From Trichoplax sp. H2 (lineage: Eukaryota > Placozoa > Uniplacotomia > Trichoplacea): a DNA stretch of 64,000 bases. The DNA lies in assembly GCA_003344405.1 (NCBI GenBank), contig NOWV01000163.1, positions 115,576 to 179,575 on the forward strand. The letters are read 5' to 3'. The position numbers and the translations under genes were made by a program. Position 1 is the stretch's first letter, and the number at the start of each line of letters is the position of its first letter. The notes below the pieces were generated by a model. It saw only the letters and a list, made by a program, of their open reading frames with translations, was not told the origin of the DNA and did no database searches. Shown here one piece after another: positions 48,342 through 60,529 of this stretch.

Positions 48342-49733
48342 TCACGCCCTTGAAATATTATTATTTATTTCGTTGAAATAGACGTATTTAGTTTAGACAT
48401 TTTCTATTGGTATAAATTGAAATGTTAGAAGATAAGTTTAATTGATTTAAGTTAAAGTTAGGCGTGATGTCAAAAGATTTCAAAATATTTGATATGAAGC
48501 ATTCCCTGTAATGATTAGCTATAAAAGAATTTCATTTCTTAAATAAGTCGGATCTTTGGCCAGTGGCTAGATAAAAGTGATCATTACACAGATGATATTT
48601 AAATAGGTTACTAGTAGCATTTTAGTTGAGGCATTACAAGATAGTTAGCAATATCTTTTGCAAATTATTGAACAATATAGCCAAAAATATTTGTTGTTGC
48701 TTAATCTTTCATTATTTAACCAACCGAAACCGTAAGATTTTGTTGTATTAGCATAAGGTTATTGTATTTTGCCGTATTTTGCGGAGAGAATATACTTTCG
48801 TTAAGTAGCTCCCATATCGCCAAAGTACCATAAAAGCTAAAGCATGTACTGAATAAGCATGTAGAGATAGTTTAGTGCATAAATCTTGGTCTGTAGTTCA
48901 TCTTTTAAGATATTTCAGATAAAAATTTGCAAGACTACATTTTTAAAAATTCTGTTAAAGTTATTATAAATGCAATTTATGTTTTCTTGATACTTTAGAA
49001 CGCATAGCTCATATCTACTGCATTGCTCAGTGATAATATTGTAGGTTAGTTCTAGAGATTCAAATAGATGTAAAGTTGCGCTATCACAGTAAAACTAATC
49101 AAGAAATTTCATTTTATTATTCTGTTCTTTTTATTCGCGTTGCTCGTGTTCAATAACTCATATAAATATTGTAACTCGGCAAAAGATCCATTAAAGTACG
49201 TTACAGAACTTTAGTTCATAATTTCTAGTCAAGTATATCAATTTTTGACCACATACAAAATATAAATTAATATTAACGATAATTTCTAATGAACAAAACA
49301 AATATTTATGAGTATAGTTCGGCTGAAGATGTGAATTTTTTAAATTATCGCTTGATTATGGAAAATTTCTAATACAGAATATTTAATGCGTATGAGTAAA
49401 GTTAATTAATTGTCTTCAAGGTCTGCTTAATAGATTTTAATAAAAATAAATTTTAAAACTGTCAAATTTAAAGACATATTTGTTCAAAACAGTACGGAAG
49501 ACGAATTTATACCGAAATGATAAGTTGATGAAGTAATATAATATTTCTACGAACCTCTTCATCAGAGAATAGAAATAAAGTATAACCTACCTCAGTTTAA
49601 GATCAGTTTACGTAATCGATAAATTATGATTACTTATTAATAGATGCTGACATTATTGCTTAACAGTTAACTAAAAGTTTACGAAATAGTGTGTAAGCTA
49701 GGGAACTTTTACGCAAATTATCGATTTTACTTT
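48342..49733. other. non-coding spacer
   Basis: Nothing recognised. Confidence 0.4.
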
Positions 49734-50781
49734 ATTGCGTATACTTTATACTTTATACCGGACAGGAATGATCTGCAAGCATCTCGTTTGAAATAGGATA
49801 TAAATCTAAGGAGCTTTGATATTTAGTAGGAAGTAGTAAATTAGTAATTATCCTATTTACGGTTTCCGATAGCAGTCATTATTTCTCTTCATGTTAAAAA
49901 TAATTCATCGATTACAAATGCCATATTTTTAAATATTATTGCAGTAAAAGTAGGAGAAAGTTACAGGGAACTATTAATTACAAGTTCATTACAATGTCTG
50001 CTATCTTTAGGACAAAAGATAGCGCTTGTATTTTCTCTTTGATGGCCATGTTTTGATGTAGCTTCAGTTCCAACATCAACAGATAAACGATATTTTCATA
50101 AACATAGACAGTAAATAAATATTTTAATAGCCTAAGATCTAATAAACAAATTAATTATTTGCAAAATGGCATAACAACATTAATCGATTGCGAGAAGTAT
50201 ATGTCAAATATCTGTATTTGGTTACTTTTCTATCTCTCCACTATCGCCAATTTACGGTTAATAATTAATTAAATAAAAAAGTGTATACTTGCTAAAAAGC
50301 GGGGATTGCATTAAAATGGCATTGAACACTTTAATTAATTTTTTTTTAAATCTGCTGAACTATTAAAAAAGCGATGCTTTTTCTTGAAATAAACTATTTG
50401 ATCTGCTTCTTCTTAAACTTAAATTGAATAGTCTCTATGTAGCTGTTACGTAATTCATCAATACGAAATCTTTTTCTAGGTACATCGACCATGCTTTACA
50501 TGTTTGTTTGAATAACTGGTTACATTTATGAAAATATTCAATCTATCAATATTAACCTGGCTGCTCATCAAATTAATTGCCTGTATCAAAAGCAGATGAA
50601 TTTATAGTCCTCTTATTTATGTAGAGTAGTAAAAGTTCCTGTGAAATTTGATATTAACAACTTAGAAGATATAATGTAAAAATTTAGTCACCAGTAGGCC
50701 ACAAATATGCATTTAAAATATTAATTTAAGTTGAAAATGAGACATTAGTTAGGATAACGATAGAAATCTGCTGTTAGTTCT
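49734..50781. repeat. allelic duplicate block, empty-site haplotype (left of gap 2)
   Basis: About 1,048 bp aligning end to end with 51246-52295 at roughly 97 % by eye. The left edge ATTGC joins directly to unique upstream DNA with no LTR, so it represents the unoccupied target site. No gene inside. Confidence 0.75.
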
Positions 50782-50801
50782 NNNNNNNNNNNNNNNNNNN
50801 N
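50782..50801. other. assembly gap 2 (20 N)
   Basis: Lies between the empty-site copy of a 1.05-kb block and an LTR-B-bearing copy of the same block. Interpreted as a haplotype junction. Confidence 0.8.
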
Positions 50802-51245
50802 GATATACTGCATTTATATACTACTCCTCAATAGTTCATGAGTCATAGTTAATACAATTAACATTAGAATCATTTACTGAATTAGATATTAATTTTAGCT
50901 ACTGCTCCCTTAATGTAGACAACAGTATTTACGAATATAGACATGTAATGACTAATACAGAATAGTCAGATTACGATATGTCCTATCACGGAGCATTTCC
51001 ATGATAATTTACGGTCTACCATAAGTAAATTACAATCACAATGATTCGAATTGTAAGTAGATGATTTGCATTCCCTATTATAACTATTAATTTCAGTATG
51101 TGTATAAGTGTCACTGTGATAAAAAGTCAGTGCTATATTAAAACACAGTATATCCAAATTAGAAGTTAACTAAAATAAGGATAGTCTAACAGAATTATCC
51201 TAACATAGATATTTCTACTGTAATACAGTATTTAACACTGTAACA
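50802..51245 (-). mobile_element. LTR-B copy, truncated at gap (444 bp present)
   Basis: On the minus strand it starts TGTTACAGTGTTAAATACTG and matches the copy at 63535 through its GTATATAAATG TATA region, after which the gap cuts off R/U5. It holds about 90-100 bp (51060-51165 area) absent from the 63535 copy. It is followed on the + strand by ATTGC, the sequence at the unoccupied site 49734-49738, so ATTGC is the predicted target duplication. Confidence 0.78.
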
Positions 51246-52295
51246 ATTGCGTATACTTTATACTTTATATCGGACAAGAATGATCCGCAAGCATCTAGTT
51301 TGAAATAGAATATAAATCAAAAGAGCTTTGATATTTAGTAGGAAGTAGTAAGTTAGTAATTATCCTATTTACGGTTTCCGATAGCAGTCATTATTTCTCT
51401 TCATGTTAAAAATAATTCATCGATTACAAGTGCCATATTTTTAAATATTATTGCAGTAAAAGTAGGAGAAAGTTACAGGGAACTATTAATTACAGTTCAT
51501 TACAATGTCTGCTATCTTTAGGATAAAAGATAGCGCTTGTATTTTCTCTTTGATTGCCATGTTTTGATGTAGCATCGATTCCAACATCAACAGATAAACG
51601 ATATTTTCATAAAGATAGACAGTAAATAAATATTTTAATAGCCTGAGATCTAATAAACAAATTAATTATTTGTAAAATGGCATAACAACATTAATCGATT
51701 GCGAGAAGTATATGTCAAATATCTGTATTTGGTTACTTTTCTATCTCTCCACTATCGCCAATTTTACGGTTAATAATTAATTAAATAAAATAGTGTATAC
51801 TTACTAAAAAGCGGGGATTGAATTAAAATGGCATTGAACACTTTAATTAAATTTTTTTTTTAAATCTGCTGAACTATTAAAAAAGTAGTGCTTTTTCTTG
51901 AAATAAACCATTTGATCTGCTTCTTCTTAAACTTAAATTGAATAGTCTCTATGTAGCTATTACGTAATTCATCAATACGAAATCTTTTTCTAGGTGCATC
52001 GACCATGCTTTACATGTTTGTTTGAATAACTGGTTACATTTATGAAAATATTCAATCTATCAATATTAACCTGGCTGCTCATCAAATTAATTGCCTGTAT
52101 CAAAAGCAGATGAATTTATAGTCCTCTTATTTATGTAGAGTAGTAAAAGTTCCTGTGGAATTTGATATTAACAACTTAGAAGATATAGTGTAGAAATTTA
52201 GTCACCAGTAGGCCACAAATATGCATTTAAAATATTAATTTAAGTTGAAAATGAGACATTAGTTAGGATAACGATAGAAATCTGCTGTTAGTTCT
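51246..52295. repeat. allelic duplicate block, LTR-bearing haplotype (right of gap 2)
   Basis: Counterpart of 49734-50781 with scattered substitutions and single-base indels. It continues into unique DNA after GTTAGTTCT. No gene inside. Confidence 0.75.
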
Positions 52296-53539
52296 GACTT
52301 TTTTATTTATAATGAGCATTTATAGGCCTCCAGTTAGTATTAATTGCGTTTGTAATTTGATAAATGATTATTATATTATAATTTGTAATTTCGGGCGATT
52401 CCAGAGTTGCATCTATTCAGAGAAATGTTTAATTTGGACCCAGGAGATAGATGTAAATCAAAGTAGTGTCACTTTATTAAAATAGCTCTTAATTAAGATA
52501 TGTTGATCATGTATTTTTAAAGGTCTATAAATATCGTACATATTCGTAATTACTCTTTGTCAATTTCAATATCCTCACTGCTATCACATTTGGTTCATAG
52601 TCTATTGATCTTACGGTCTTAAACCGACTTAGATTCCTGTATTAGTAAAGCGGTATTATTGTAATAATACATTTGGGCACAGTCTATCAGCTGTTAGTCT
52701 CGGCTGGCAATACTTGGTATAAGATTGAATACTTTACATCACCGTACCATCGTCAGCCATGGCCTTTTAGCTTATCTTATTCCATGCAAACCGTCTCACT
52801 GTTATGGAACAAATTTTTAATCTAAGATGGATAATAGGGATACAAACTGTACTTTAAATTGATTATTTGTTAACTAGAGATTTACTTACGTAGTTTTATC
52901 GACATAGTCAGCCATGAAATTGAATTTCTATTGCTACTAAACAAAATTTAACTGGGTTAGTTATTAACAAATTTTTATGGAATGCTACTCCAATTTCAAA
53001 TGTAACAATCATTGGAAAGTTTCGAAGACCAGCTATTGAAATAAGAGCCCTTGCTTATGAGTTTCTAAATTGCTAACAAGATCAAATGTCTGAGTAACAA
53101 TAGACTAATAATTTTCTATTGCTTTTAAACTACTACGCGTCCATTTTCCTGGAAGAATTAACTATATTAGTATTGTTAAAAAGATAGTAATTTGTACCTT
53201 TTAATAAAACACAGGTATAAAAATATATTATTCGCTCAGAAAAATACTGAACTCATAGATTGAAAAAATGTTGATACGATTATATCAAGTCGCTTATAAG
53301 TTAAGTTATTAAGTGTGCATTTCTTGTCACAGTATCACTATTATAGTAAGTTTAATCCTGTATCATCTTCCTGAAAATATTCACATTCGATTGTAATATA
53401 CCGGTTTTTAATATAACATTAATTTCCATTGATGATATTTTGATAATGCTTTTGAGACATGTTAATTTTAGTTTTATTATTAAAATTTTCAACTTAAACT
53501 TATGATTTTCATAATAAGTAAGTTATTAGTGTATCCTTA
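52296..53539. other. non-coding spacer
   Basis: No gene seen. Its last 185 bp (53355-53539) recur after gap 3. Confidence 0.4.
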
Positions 53540-53740
53540 TGTCACAAACCAGCTTCGTGACAAGGATAACGTAAAACTAATCTCTAAATTACTATAGTCT
53601 CTGGGATTCAGTATCCCTATTCACAAGAATTTAGACGCCTTTGATTCTACGTTAAAACAACTATACAATTGAGAACTGCTTTATTCAACTATCTGACGGG
53701 CTTATATACCCTTCTACAGCAGCTAACATTCACAAGTCAT
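53540..53740 (-). mobile_element. LTR-A copy, inverted, truncated at gap
   Basis: Begins on the + strand with TGTCACAAACCAGCTTCG, the complement of the LTR-A 3' end, and runs through U5, R (AATAAA area) and the TATATAAG box until the 20-N gap. CCTTA precedes it (53535-53539). The same CCTTA without an LTR occurs at 53940-53944, giving the empty site. Confidence 0.82.
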
Positions 53741-53760
53741 NNNNNNNNNNNNNNNNNNNN
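53741..53760. other. assembly gap 3 (20 N)
   Basis: The sequence just left of the LTR (53355-53539) is repeated immediately right of the gap (53761-53944) without the LTR. Interpreted as filled and empty haplotypes joined. Confidence 0.8.
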
Positions 53761-53944
53761 ATCCTGTATCATCTTCCTGAAAATATTCACATTCAATTGT
53801 AATATACCGGTTTTAATATAACATTAATTTCCATTGATGACATTTTGATAATGCTTTTGAGATATGTTAATTTTAGTTTTATTATTAAAATTTTCAACTT
53901 AAACTTGTGATTTTCATAATAAGTAAGTTATTAGTGTATCCTTA
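53761..53944. repeat. allelic duplicate flank, empty-site haplotype
   Basis: Matches 53355-53539 with a few substitutions and one indel, then passes uninterrupted from CCTTA into GCACATTG. Confidence 0.75.
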
Positions 53945-54408
53945 GCACATTGTGTTAAGTAGTTCCTTTGTTACCGTAGACTAGACCATTTCGTAGTAGG
54001 CGTAGAACTGATGTAACGCCTTATTATAATATGTTATCTTTAAAGAAAAGGTAGAATGTTCGGAAATATAAAATAAAGTATTCGGAACCGTGATCAAATT
54101 TGTAAATAAAATACTACCGGTTAAAAGATAATAGTATTAATTTAATTAATTAATAGATTCTCTGATATCCTGATGGAGGGAATTGACTCTAAGATCCACA
54201 CTGCTTCTTTCTAAAGAAAATTTATTAAAAGCCCCCATAATGATCACATCGCGTTAATTAACTTTGTAAATAGAATGGTAATTAAATTAACCAATTATGG
54301 TAACTTTATCCTATAGAAAAATTTAAGATCCATAGGCACAAAACAAGATGTTGAAAAGATTGGTAGCTATTATACTTAATTTTTAATGAAATTCCTGTCC
54401 TTGATAAT
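53945..54408. other. non-coding spacer
   Basis: Nothing recognised. Confidence 0.4.
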
Positions 54409-54959
54409 TGTAATGTAACTAGTATTGTGATTGTAGACTGTTAGCCATGTTTAGTATAATGTACGGTAGATACTTATCCTAAGAGATATTTGCCAGTCAT
54501 AACTATAGACTGTAGTGGTATAGACTCTATGCTAGAGTACACATGACTATATACAGTAAGGTGTTGAGTTACTAATAAGGTTATAGGTAAAAATAGAACT
54601 GTAAATCATATATTAGGATATGGTTAATTCATTGCACCTTGGCTGGTTTGAATAATGTCTACTTAAATACTGTAGTCGTATTCATATCAGATTAATGATA
54701 GTCCGCAGTAGAATAGTGTTACTAAGAATAATTTAACTATGTGTAAAATAAGGTAAAAGGTTGTCATGCGGATTGTAGCTGGGAATGCTACGAAAAGTAT
54801 AAAAGCATGCAACTTTAGATTATTCAGTTAGTTCGTTGTAGAAGTCTTTAGTAGTAGTATTCGGCTAGAGTAGAACTGTGTGTAGTAAATCTTTGCATAA
54901 AATTCAATAAAGCCTTTATTTTTCTAAAATTTGGAATTTCATGATCGATATATATCACA
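54409..54959 (+). mobile_element. solo LTR, family LTR-C (551 bp), exact target duplication
   Basis: Starts TGTAATGTAACT and ends TATATATCACA, with exact ATAAT on both sides (54404-54408 and 54960-54964). TATAAAA at 54798-54804 and AATAAA at 54906-54911 mark a U3 promoter and an R of about 100 nt, longer than in LTR-A. An ACTCTA-TGC-TAGAGT hairpin lies in U3. This copy defines the family boundaries. No internal region adjoins it. Confidence 0.88.
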
Positions 54960-57900
54960 ATAATAAATAATAATTAATTAAATTAAGGTATTACTAATAT
55001 TAGATCTTGATATTGAATTCAATATAAAATGTTTATTATCTCAGCTACATTATACGATTATTTTTTTAAAATTTACTTATTTATTCTATAATAATTTATA
55101 ATAAATTCATGATATCTACAACGTGATTTCTATGTTATACTTGTAAGTAAAAGAGGAGCACCTTGAATTTTTCATTAATTTTGTATCGATAATAATATAC
55201 AGCATATTTATTACCATATAATGAAACAATGAATGAAAAGTTTATTCTATATATATATATGTGTATATGACTACCTTTACATTTTAGCTACTTTAAAGAT
55301 CAGTCAATTCTAGATTTCAGGACTTCAGTACCCGAATTTCATTGTTCATCGCTCGCTATAGCATCTTTTATCAGGTACAGCTATATGTGCATACAAGAAT
55401 CTGATATTTACTCAGCAAAAAGCATATTAAAAGTATTATACTTACGGCAAATATGTCTTCACCAATTAAATTGGTTCGTCAAATAAATGAGTTTATCATA
55501 TGTTATTAATAAAATAAGCATTAGATAAATAGTTATGCTTGAAATATCTCTTGTTTGATGTTTTTCATGTGTGCCTTTAATCATAGACTGCATATTGATT
55601 TGAATATAAATGGTTTTTAAAGAAGTATTTATTAATTAAGTTACAACTCTATGATTAAAGTGGACGGTGCTAACTGATGCATTCTCATTGCAAGTGCAGT
55701 CTTGGTATATTTTTAGTCGTTTATGAAGAGTTAGCGAAACGTTACAATCAATAAAGCATATTACTAGATAAATTAGAAATAGAAAAAGATAAAACGTTAT
55801 TACATCTGCAAAATGGCCGCATATTTGATTAACATCAATACAAATAGATATTTAATATAGAAAATTGTAATTCAGACTTTATTGTATGACTACACTTAAA
55901 ATGCTGAAACATTTAAAAAGCTGACAGGAATGCATTCTCTGTGTATGTCATAAACAAATGTTGTAACAAGAATTGAACTACTGATAAGATAAATACCGAA
56001 TTAAAATCACAGCCAAGACAAGACTGGTATGTTTTATCAATCTTTTGTTATATGAAAAGACTCTAGTTACAAAAGAAATATTGCCTACCAGAACAAGCTT
56101 TTGTATTTATTTCTTTTTCCAACTCAGAGTTTATAATACTAGTAAACAAATACAAACGTTTCTCTATTTTTTCTAATATTTTCTAATTCTCTTGTCTAAA
56201 ACAATGCTTCGTTGTCGTAGCATTGCGTACGTTGTTAAAACTACGCTATCCAAACATGATAATGATAGCTTCATTAACTTTTGCAACAATAAGTTACTTA
56301 ATCAACTTCATATACGATTTCTAAGTAGAATATTCTACGTTAGGACGAATATACTTCAGTACATATCGATTAATAAATTATAGGATTTATGTTTGACGAT
56401 ATTGATAGTTCTATAAAAGTACAAGGCAATGGCATCTAGACCGGTTATCAGAATTTGGGCTTTAATTTAAAGTTTAGATTAAATAAGCTTGAAATATTAA
56501 TACAATGCCTCTACGTTGTGAGAAGGAAAAGAATAACTCAATTGCATCTGTAGATCAGGTATTTAATTTCGGTTCTCTCTTTTGTATTAAAACATATTTT
56601 CTCATCATATTCTATGATTACGTCGACTTTTCATTACTAATTCGAGCGTTATATGATTTAAGTATTGATATATCAAAAAATCTGAAACCTGTAAATAGAT
56701 GATAACGTTACTGAATAATTTAAGAAGAGATTAATCAAAAAATCAGATTAGACGTCTCAATTCTCCCGATTTCATCTCTATATGCCTTTTACCTGTCTAC
56801 AAATTAGATTCCTATTTTACTTTCTACCTCCTTTGTACTCTTTATTTATAACTAAATGAAAATATAAGACTAACTTTATTCTTCGATGAATTCGAAAACC
56901 GAAGGAATTTCTAAACTGTCTGCACGTTTCTTACTTCCGAATTTTCCGGTTATTGATAAACTTGAATTGTTGTGTAGCACTTGATAGAATTATCGAATAA
57001 ATATCGATGAATTAATTAGCAGACAAAGGCCTGAATTTTATTATATTACTTGGTAGAAATAGTATGTAATGCAAGACTTCGACTATTATAAAAAATGACT
57101 TAGTTTTGCTTAAAATTGATAGGATAATCCTATCTATGCAACAACGACTAAATTGAATAAAAATTTTAGTTCACTAACTAATATAACGAATCAGTACTGC
57201 ATTGTTTATCCAAAAATTATAATCTTTTTTTGAGTTTTTTAAACTAAGGCTAATGAAAAATGAACAGGGCATAGAAGATTAGCATAGTAACTTATTTTAA
57301 ATTTTAAGTTTTATAATAATTTGGCTCCTAATTAAGTGATTTTTTTTGATTAAATTACCATATATTGAAATATCATGTTATTGGACAATTACAAATTAAA
57401 AATTAATTTTCTGTATACCATGTAATTTACGTAGTGGTGACCTTGTTCGAAAACTACTTAGGCCATTTTCTTTACTGGTGAGTACCATTACACGATAGTG
57501 GTAACATACTAATAAACCTATGAGCTACTAAAAGCTTTGATGCACCAGTATTTACAATGTCGAATGACTGATATACCGTAAATTTATCGATACATGAAAA
57601 GCTTATTGCTGTAAAATATATTTATCATTTCATATGGTAAGAAAATCTGGTTCATATAGAGGAAACTATTAGCATCTAACCCTCTAAGCCGCGGGGTACT
57701 TATAAAGTATTAAATATAATGTTGCTATGGCTAAATCAGCCGTGACTATTACTGGAACAATTTGCACCTTAGGGTGACGTCAGCTAATTTATTACTAAAA
57801 GGAAGTATTTCATCGAATATTTTCCCTTCTGAATCAGGTTTATATTTAAACTGAAGTAACTAAGGATTTCTCATTTTTAGTTAGTATTCAAAAACTTTGC

Positions 57901-59500
57901 ATTTAATTATATTTATTAGCCATCAGATAATGTTTTGATTACAATTATCTTCATCTGGCTGTACATTATTGATCAAAACAATTAATAAACTAATTTGTTA
58001 TAATATTTTTTAGCTGACTGATGGCTTGAAATTTAATTTAATTTGAAGTCTATTTAAATTAATCAATTGAATTAATTTTTATACAAATCAGTTTCATTTG
58101 ATTTCTATTTTTCGATTCATGCTCACAATTAATTTAGATTTTTATATGCAGTAGGCCAAATAGAGACTGAATTTTTTTGATTATCACTTAGGCATCTTAA
58201 TATTTGGTAGAAATTTTAACGTCATCACTTTTTTGTATCATTCAATTTTAAGATCTACAAGCCTTCTTTATTTTACGTTCAGCGATGAGTAATTCTAGTT
58301 GTCCAAAATTAAGAATGAATGCCCAATAATTTTATAACAACTGCGAAATACTGATAATTAATGAACTAAACTATCAAGTGCAAGTGATGAAGAATAGATA
58401 TCTGTATTTAATTTAATTTGGTTGAAGAGAACATGCGGCCTATAAAAATTATTAGTTTTGATTTTATTGGAATGTGACGTTTCAAAGTCAAGCGGTATGA
58501 CAAATTGAGTTGACAATGACAATTGGCAGCTTCATTGGTGTCTATTCAAAATTTTATCCGTAGAAATAGTGCAATTTCATCTTAAATTTAGTTTATGTTC
58601 AGTTAGAATTCAGGAAATGTCGATTAATTTAGTTACCGTTTACAAGCTATCTTACTGAAACTTGTTTATTTCCTTCATTTTTTATAAAGAATATTTAGTT
58701 GGATCTCATCTATTAAGAACTTGAATAAAAAAATTGGTAAGAGGATGCAAAATGATACTAATTAAAGCAATAAACTATTGACTAGAAATGATTTGATTTG
58801 TTAAATACTGCACCAAATTGTCATATGAATCTGTGCTAGCGTTTGCATCTGTTCGTTATCTCTTTGACTTCATTAACACCTGACATTAATTATTTCGATT
58901 ATAATGGTCTGTGAATCGAATATACAAAATGTTAATCTTGCTTGATATAATTAGTATAATAATTTAAAAATAATAAGTATTGCGTAGAGGCAAAAAATAA
59001 AATACTTGTTTTAACTAAATTTAAAACTACAAATTTGAAATAAACAGAGGTATAACAACAACTTTATGACAATAAAACTGTATGAATAGATTTTCATTTT
59101 TGATGTGGTAATGATTAATTAATTTCAAAATAGAGCAAAAAATTTAATTCGGGCCTTAGCTCCTTTCTTTGATCAATACCATAATTAACATGTTCTTAGA
59201 TAGCTAATGTACTTTCTTTATTTCTTAAATTAGGATTGATGCGATTTTAATAGCCGATATTTTGAAAGATATTCGAAAGCTAGAAAATTCGATGCTGAAT
59301 CAAGATTAAAGAGCCAGTTTATTAAGTTTTCGCTACAAAAGTTATTCAAGTGAAACTCATGTACATATATTTCTAAAATTTTTGCATCTCTTAAAACAGT
59401 TATTCACTAATTCAAGATCCAACATTCTCTTCCAAAATCTGTAATTCATATCTGCTTGTTTTTGCATCCAAGTTTAATTATTGAAGTTTTTGTGTCGAAG
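54960..59500. other. non-coding spacer and 5' flank of receptor 8
   Basis: No convincing gene. Short frames at 56192 and 56505 lack recognisable features. Contains a (TA)n run at 55248-55260, a palindromic CRE-like TGACGTCA at 57775-57782 (one site, 1.7 kb from receptor 8) and an inverted-repeat unit at 57918-58026. Confidence 0.45.
57918..58026. repeat. 109-bp inverted-repeat unit, possible small MITE
   Basis: Outer arms AGCCATCAG and CTGATGGCT are perfect 9-bp complements. Further in, GTTTTGAT pairs with ATCAAAAC. Two nested complementary pairs in the right order are unlikely by chance. Only one copy is seen and no clear target duplication. Confidence 0.45.
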
Positions 59501-60529
59501 ATGATAAATTCTAAAATTACTGTGTTCGATATTGGAATATTTTATGCTGAAGCAAATACAACAATGATTGTTGGTCTCCTTGCGATGGTTTTAAATCTTA
59601 TTGTAGGCGTAGCATTTATTAAAGGCAAGCGACTGAATACTCCGGCTTCGTTATTTTTGGCTAACTTAACAGTAACTGATTTAGTTTGTGCATTATCGTT
59701 AATTCTTGATTCTATAACGAATTATATACTCTTGAAGATGCCTATGAACACCCAATACGTTGATTCGCTTTGCAAATTTAGTAACTTCCTATGCGGTCTA
59801 TCCTATATTACTTTAAGTGCAAGTCTGTCGGGCCTTAGTACTGAAAGATATAATGTAATCGTACGTACTAAGAGTAAAGGCTTCCAAATTAGAACTGCAA
59901 AGATCATGGTTGGTTTAATTTGGATTTATGGAGCAGTTGTTGCTACTCCTCTTGTATTTGTTTTTGGAATCAATGTTATTATCGAAGATAAAGTTACAAA
60001 TTACTCTAGATGCGTTTTATTACCAGAAAATTCTACGTTTAATACCATTTATTATTCAGCTGGTTTTATAGGGTTGTTTTTATTGCCATTTATGTCCATG
60101 CTTTATGCATATTACAAAATTGCTATGAGAATATATAGTAATAAGCGTCCTGGTGAATCTGCTATTCGTGTTATGACTACTCGTGAAAAAAGCAAGCGCC
60201 GCCAAATTATCATTTTATTCTTTATGAGTATGGCTTTTATGCTGTCATCTCTCCCTTACTTTGTATTATTACTAATCGTTCCAATATATAGCCTAGATGG
60301 CATTAATATATATCATGAAAGTCGAATTTTTTGGATTATGTACGTAACTGCTAAATTACTCTATACATGCTCTTGTTTGTATGATCCTATATTGTATAAT
60401 TTTATTAGACTAAATTTCCGAAAGTCGTTTAAAGACACTTTCAATCCTTGCAGTCCAAAACCTAAGGCTCAAATTCATCCAACTGGCTCATCAAAAGTGG
60501 GTACAACGGAAATTGTTGGCTTTAAGTGA
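59501..60529 (+). CDS. class A GPCR, peptide-receptor-like, 342 aa (receptor 8)
   Basis: Seven-helix receptor. The frame is open upstream from about 59456, but the first ATG is at 59501, so the chain begins Met-Ile-Asn-Ser. Landmarks in this numbering: N32, D60, C91 with C171, E115-R116-Y117, W141, P150, P196, P252 and D295-P-I-L-Y299, the common DPxxY variant, followed by a standard FRKSF helix 8. The toggle position is Ser250. Sequons lie in the N-tail and loop 2. The C-S-C-L-Y-D-P-I-L-Y-N-F end of helix 7 and basic loop 3 resemble neuropeptide-type class A receptors, but I would not name a ligand. It lacks the array signatures and stands 12 kb from the nearest receptor. All switch motifs except the toggle Trp are present, so it probably signals conventionally. 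Confidence 0.91.
   Translation: MINSKITVFDIGIFYAEANTTMIVGLLAMVLNLIVGVAFIKGKRLNTPASLFLANLTVTDLVCALSLILDSITNYILLKMPMNTQYVDSLCKFSNFLCGLSYITLSASLSGLSTERYNVIVRTKSKGFQIRTAKIMVGLIWIYGAVVATPLVFVFGINVIIEDKVTNYSRCVLLPENSTFNTIYYSAGFIGLFLLPFMSMLYAYYKIAMRIYSNKRPGESAIRVMTTREKSKRRQIIILFFMSMAFMLSSLPYFVLLLIVPIYSLDGINIYHESRIFWIMYVTAKLLYTCSCLYDPILYNFIRLNFRKSFKDTFNPCSPKPKAQIHPTGSSKVGTTEIVGFK

Noticed and set aside
49734-52295. True tandem duplication of 1.05 kb
   Set aside because: The copies flank an N gap and differ by an LTR at a clean empty site; unmerged haplotypes explain this more simply.
55248-55260. (TA)n microsatellite
   Set aside because: Too short to be notable in AT-rich DNA.
57775-57782. CRE-like TGACGTCA as the receptor 8 promoter element
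   Set aside because: A single 8-mer 1.7 kb from the start is not enough evidence for a regulatory site.
59456-59500. N-terminal extension of receptor 8 from a TTG
   Set aside because: A TTG start is not expected in an animal nuclear gene; the first in-frame ATG is at 59501.
2213-60529. Opsins among the receptors
   Set aside because: None has the retinal-binding Lys at 7.43 when helix 7 is aligned on NPxxY.
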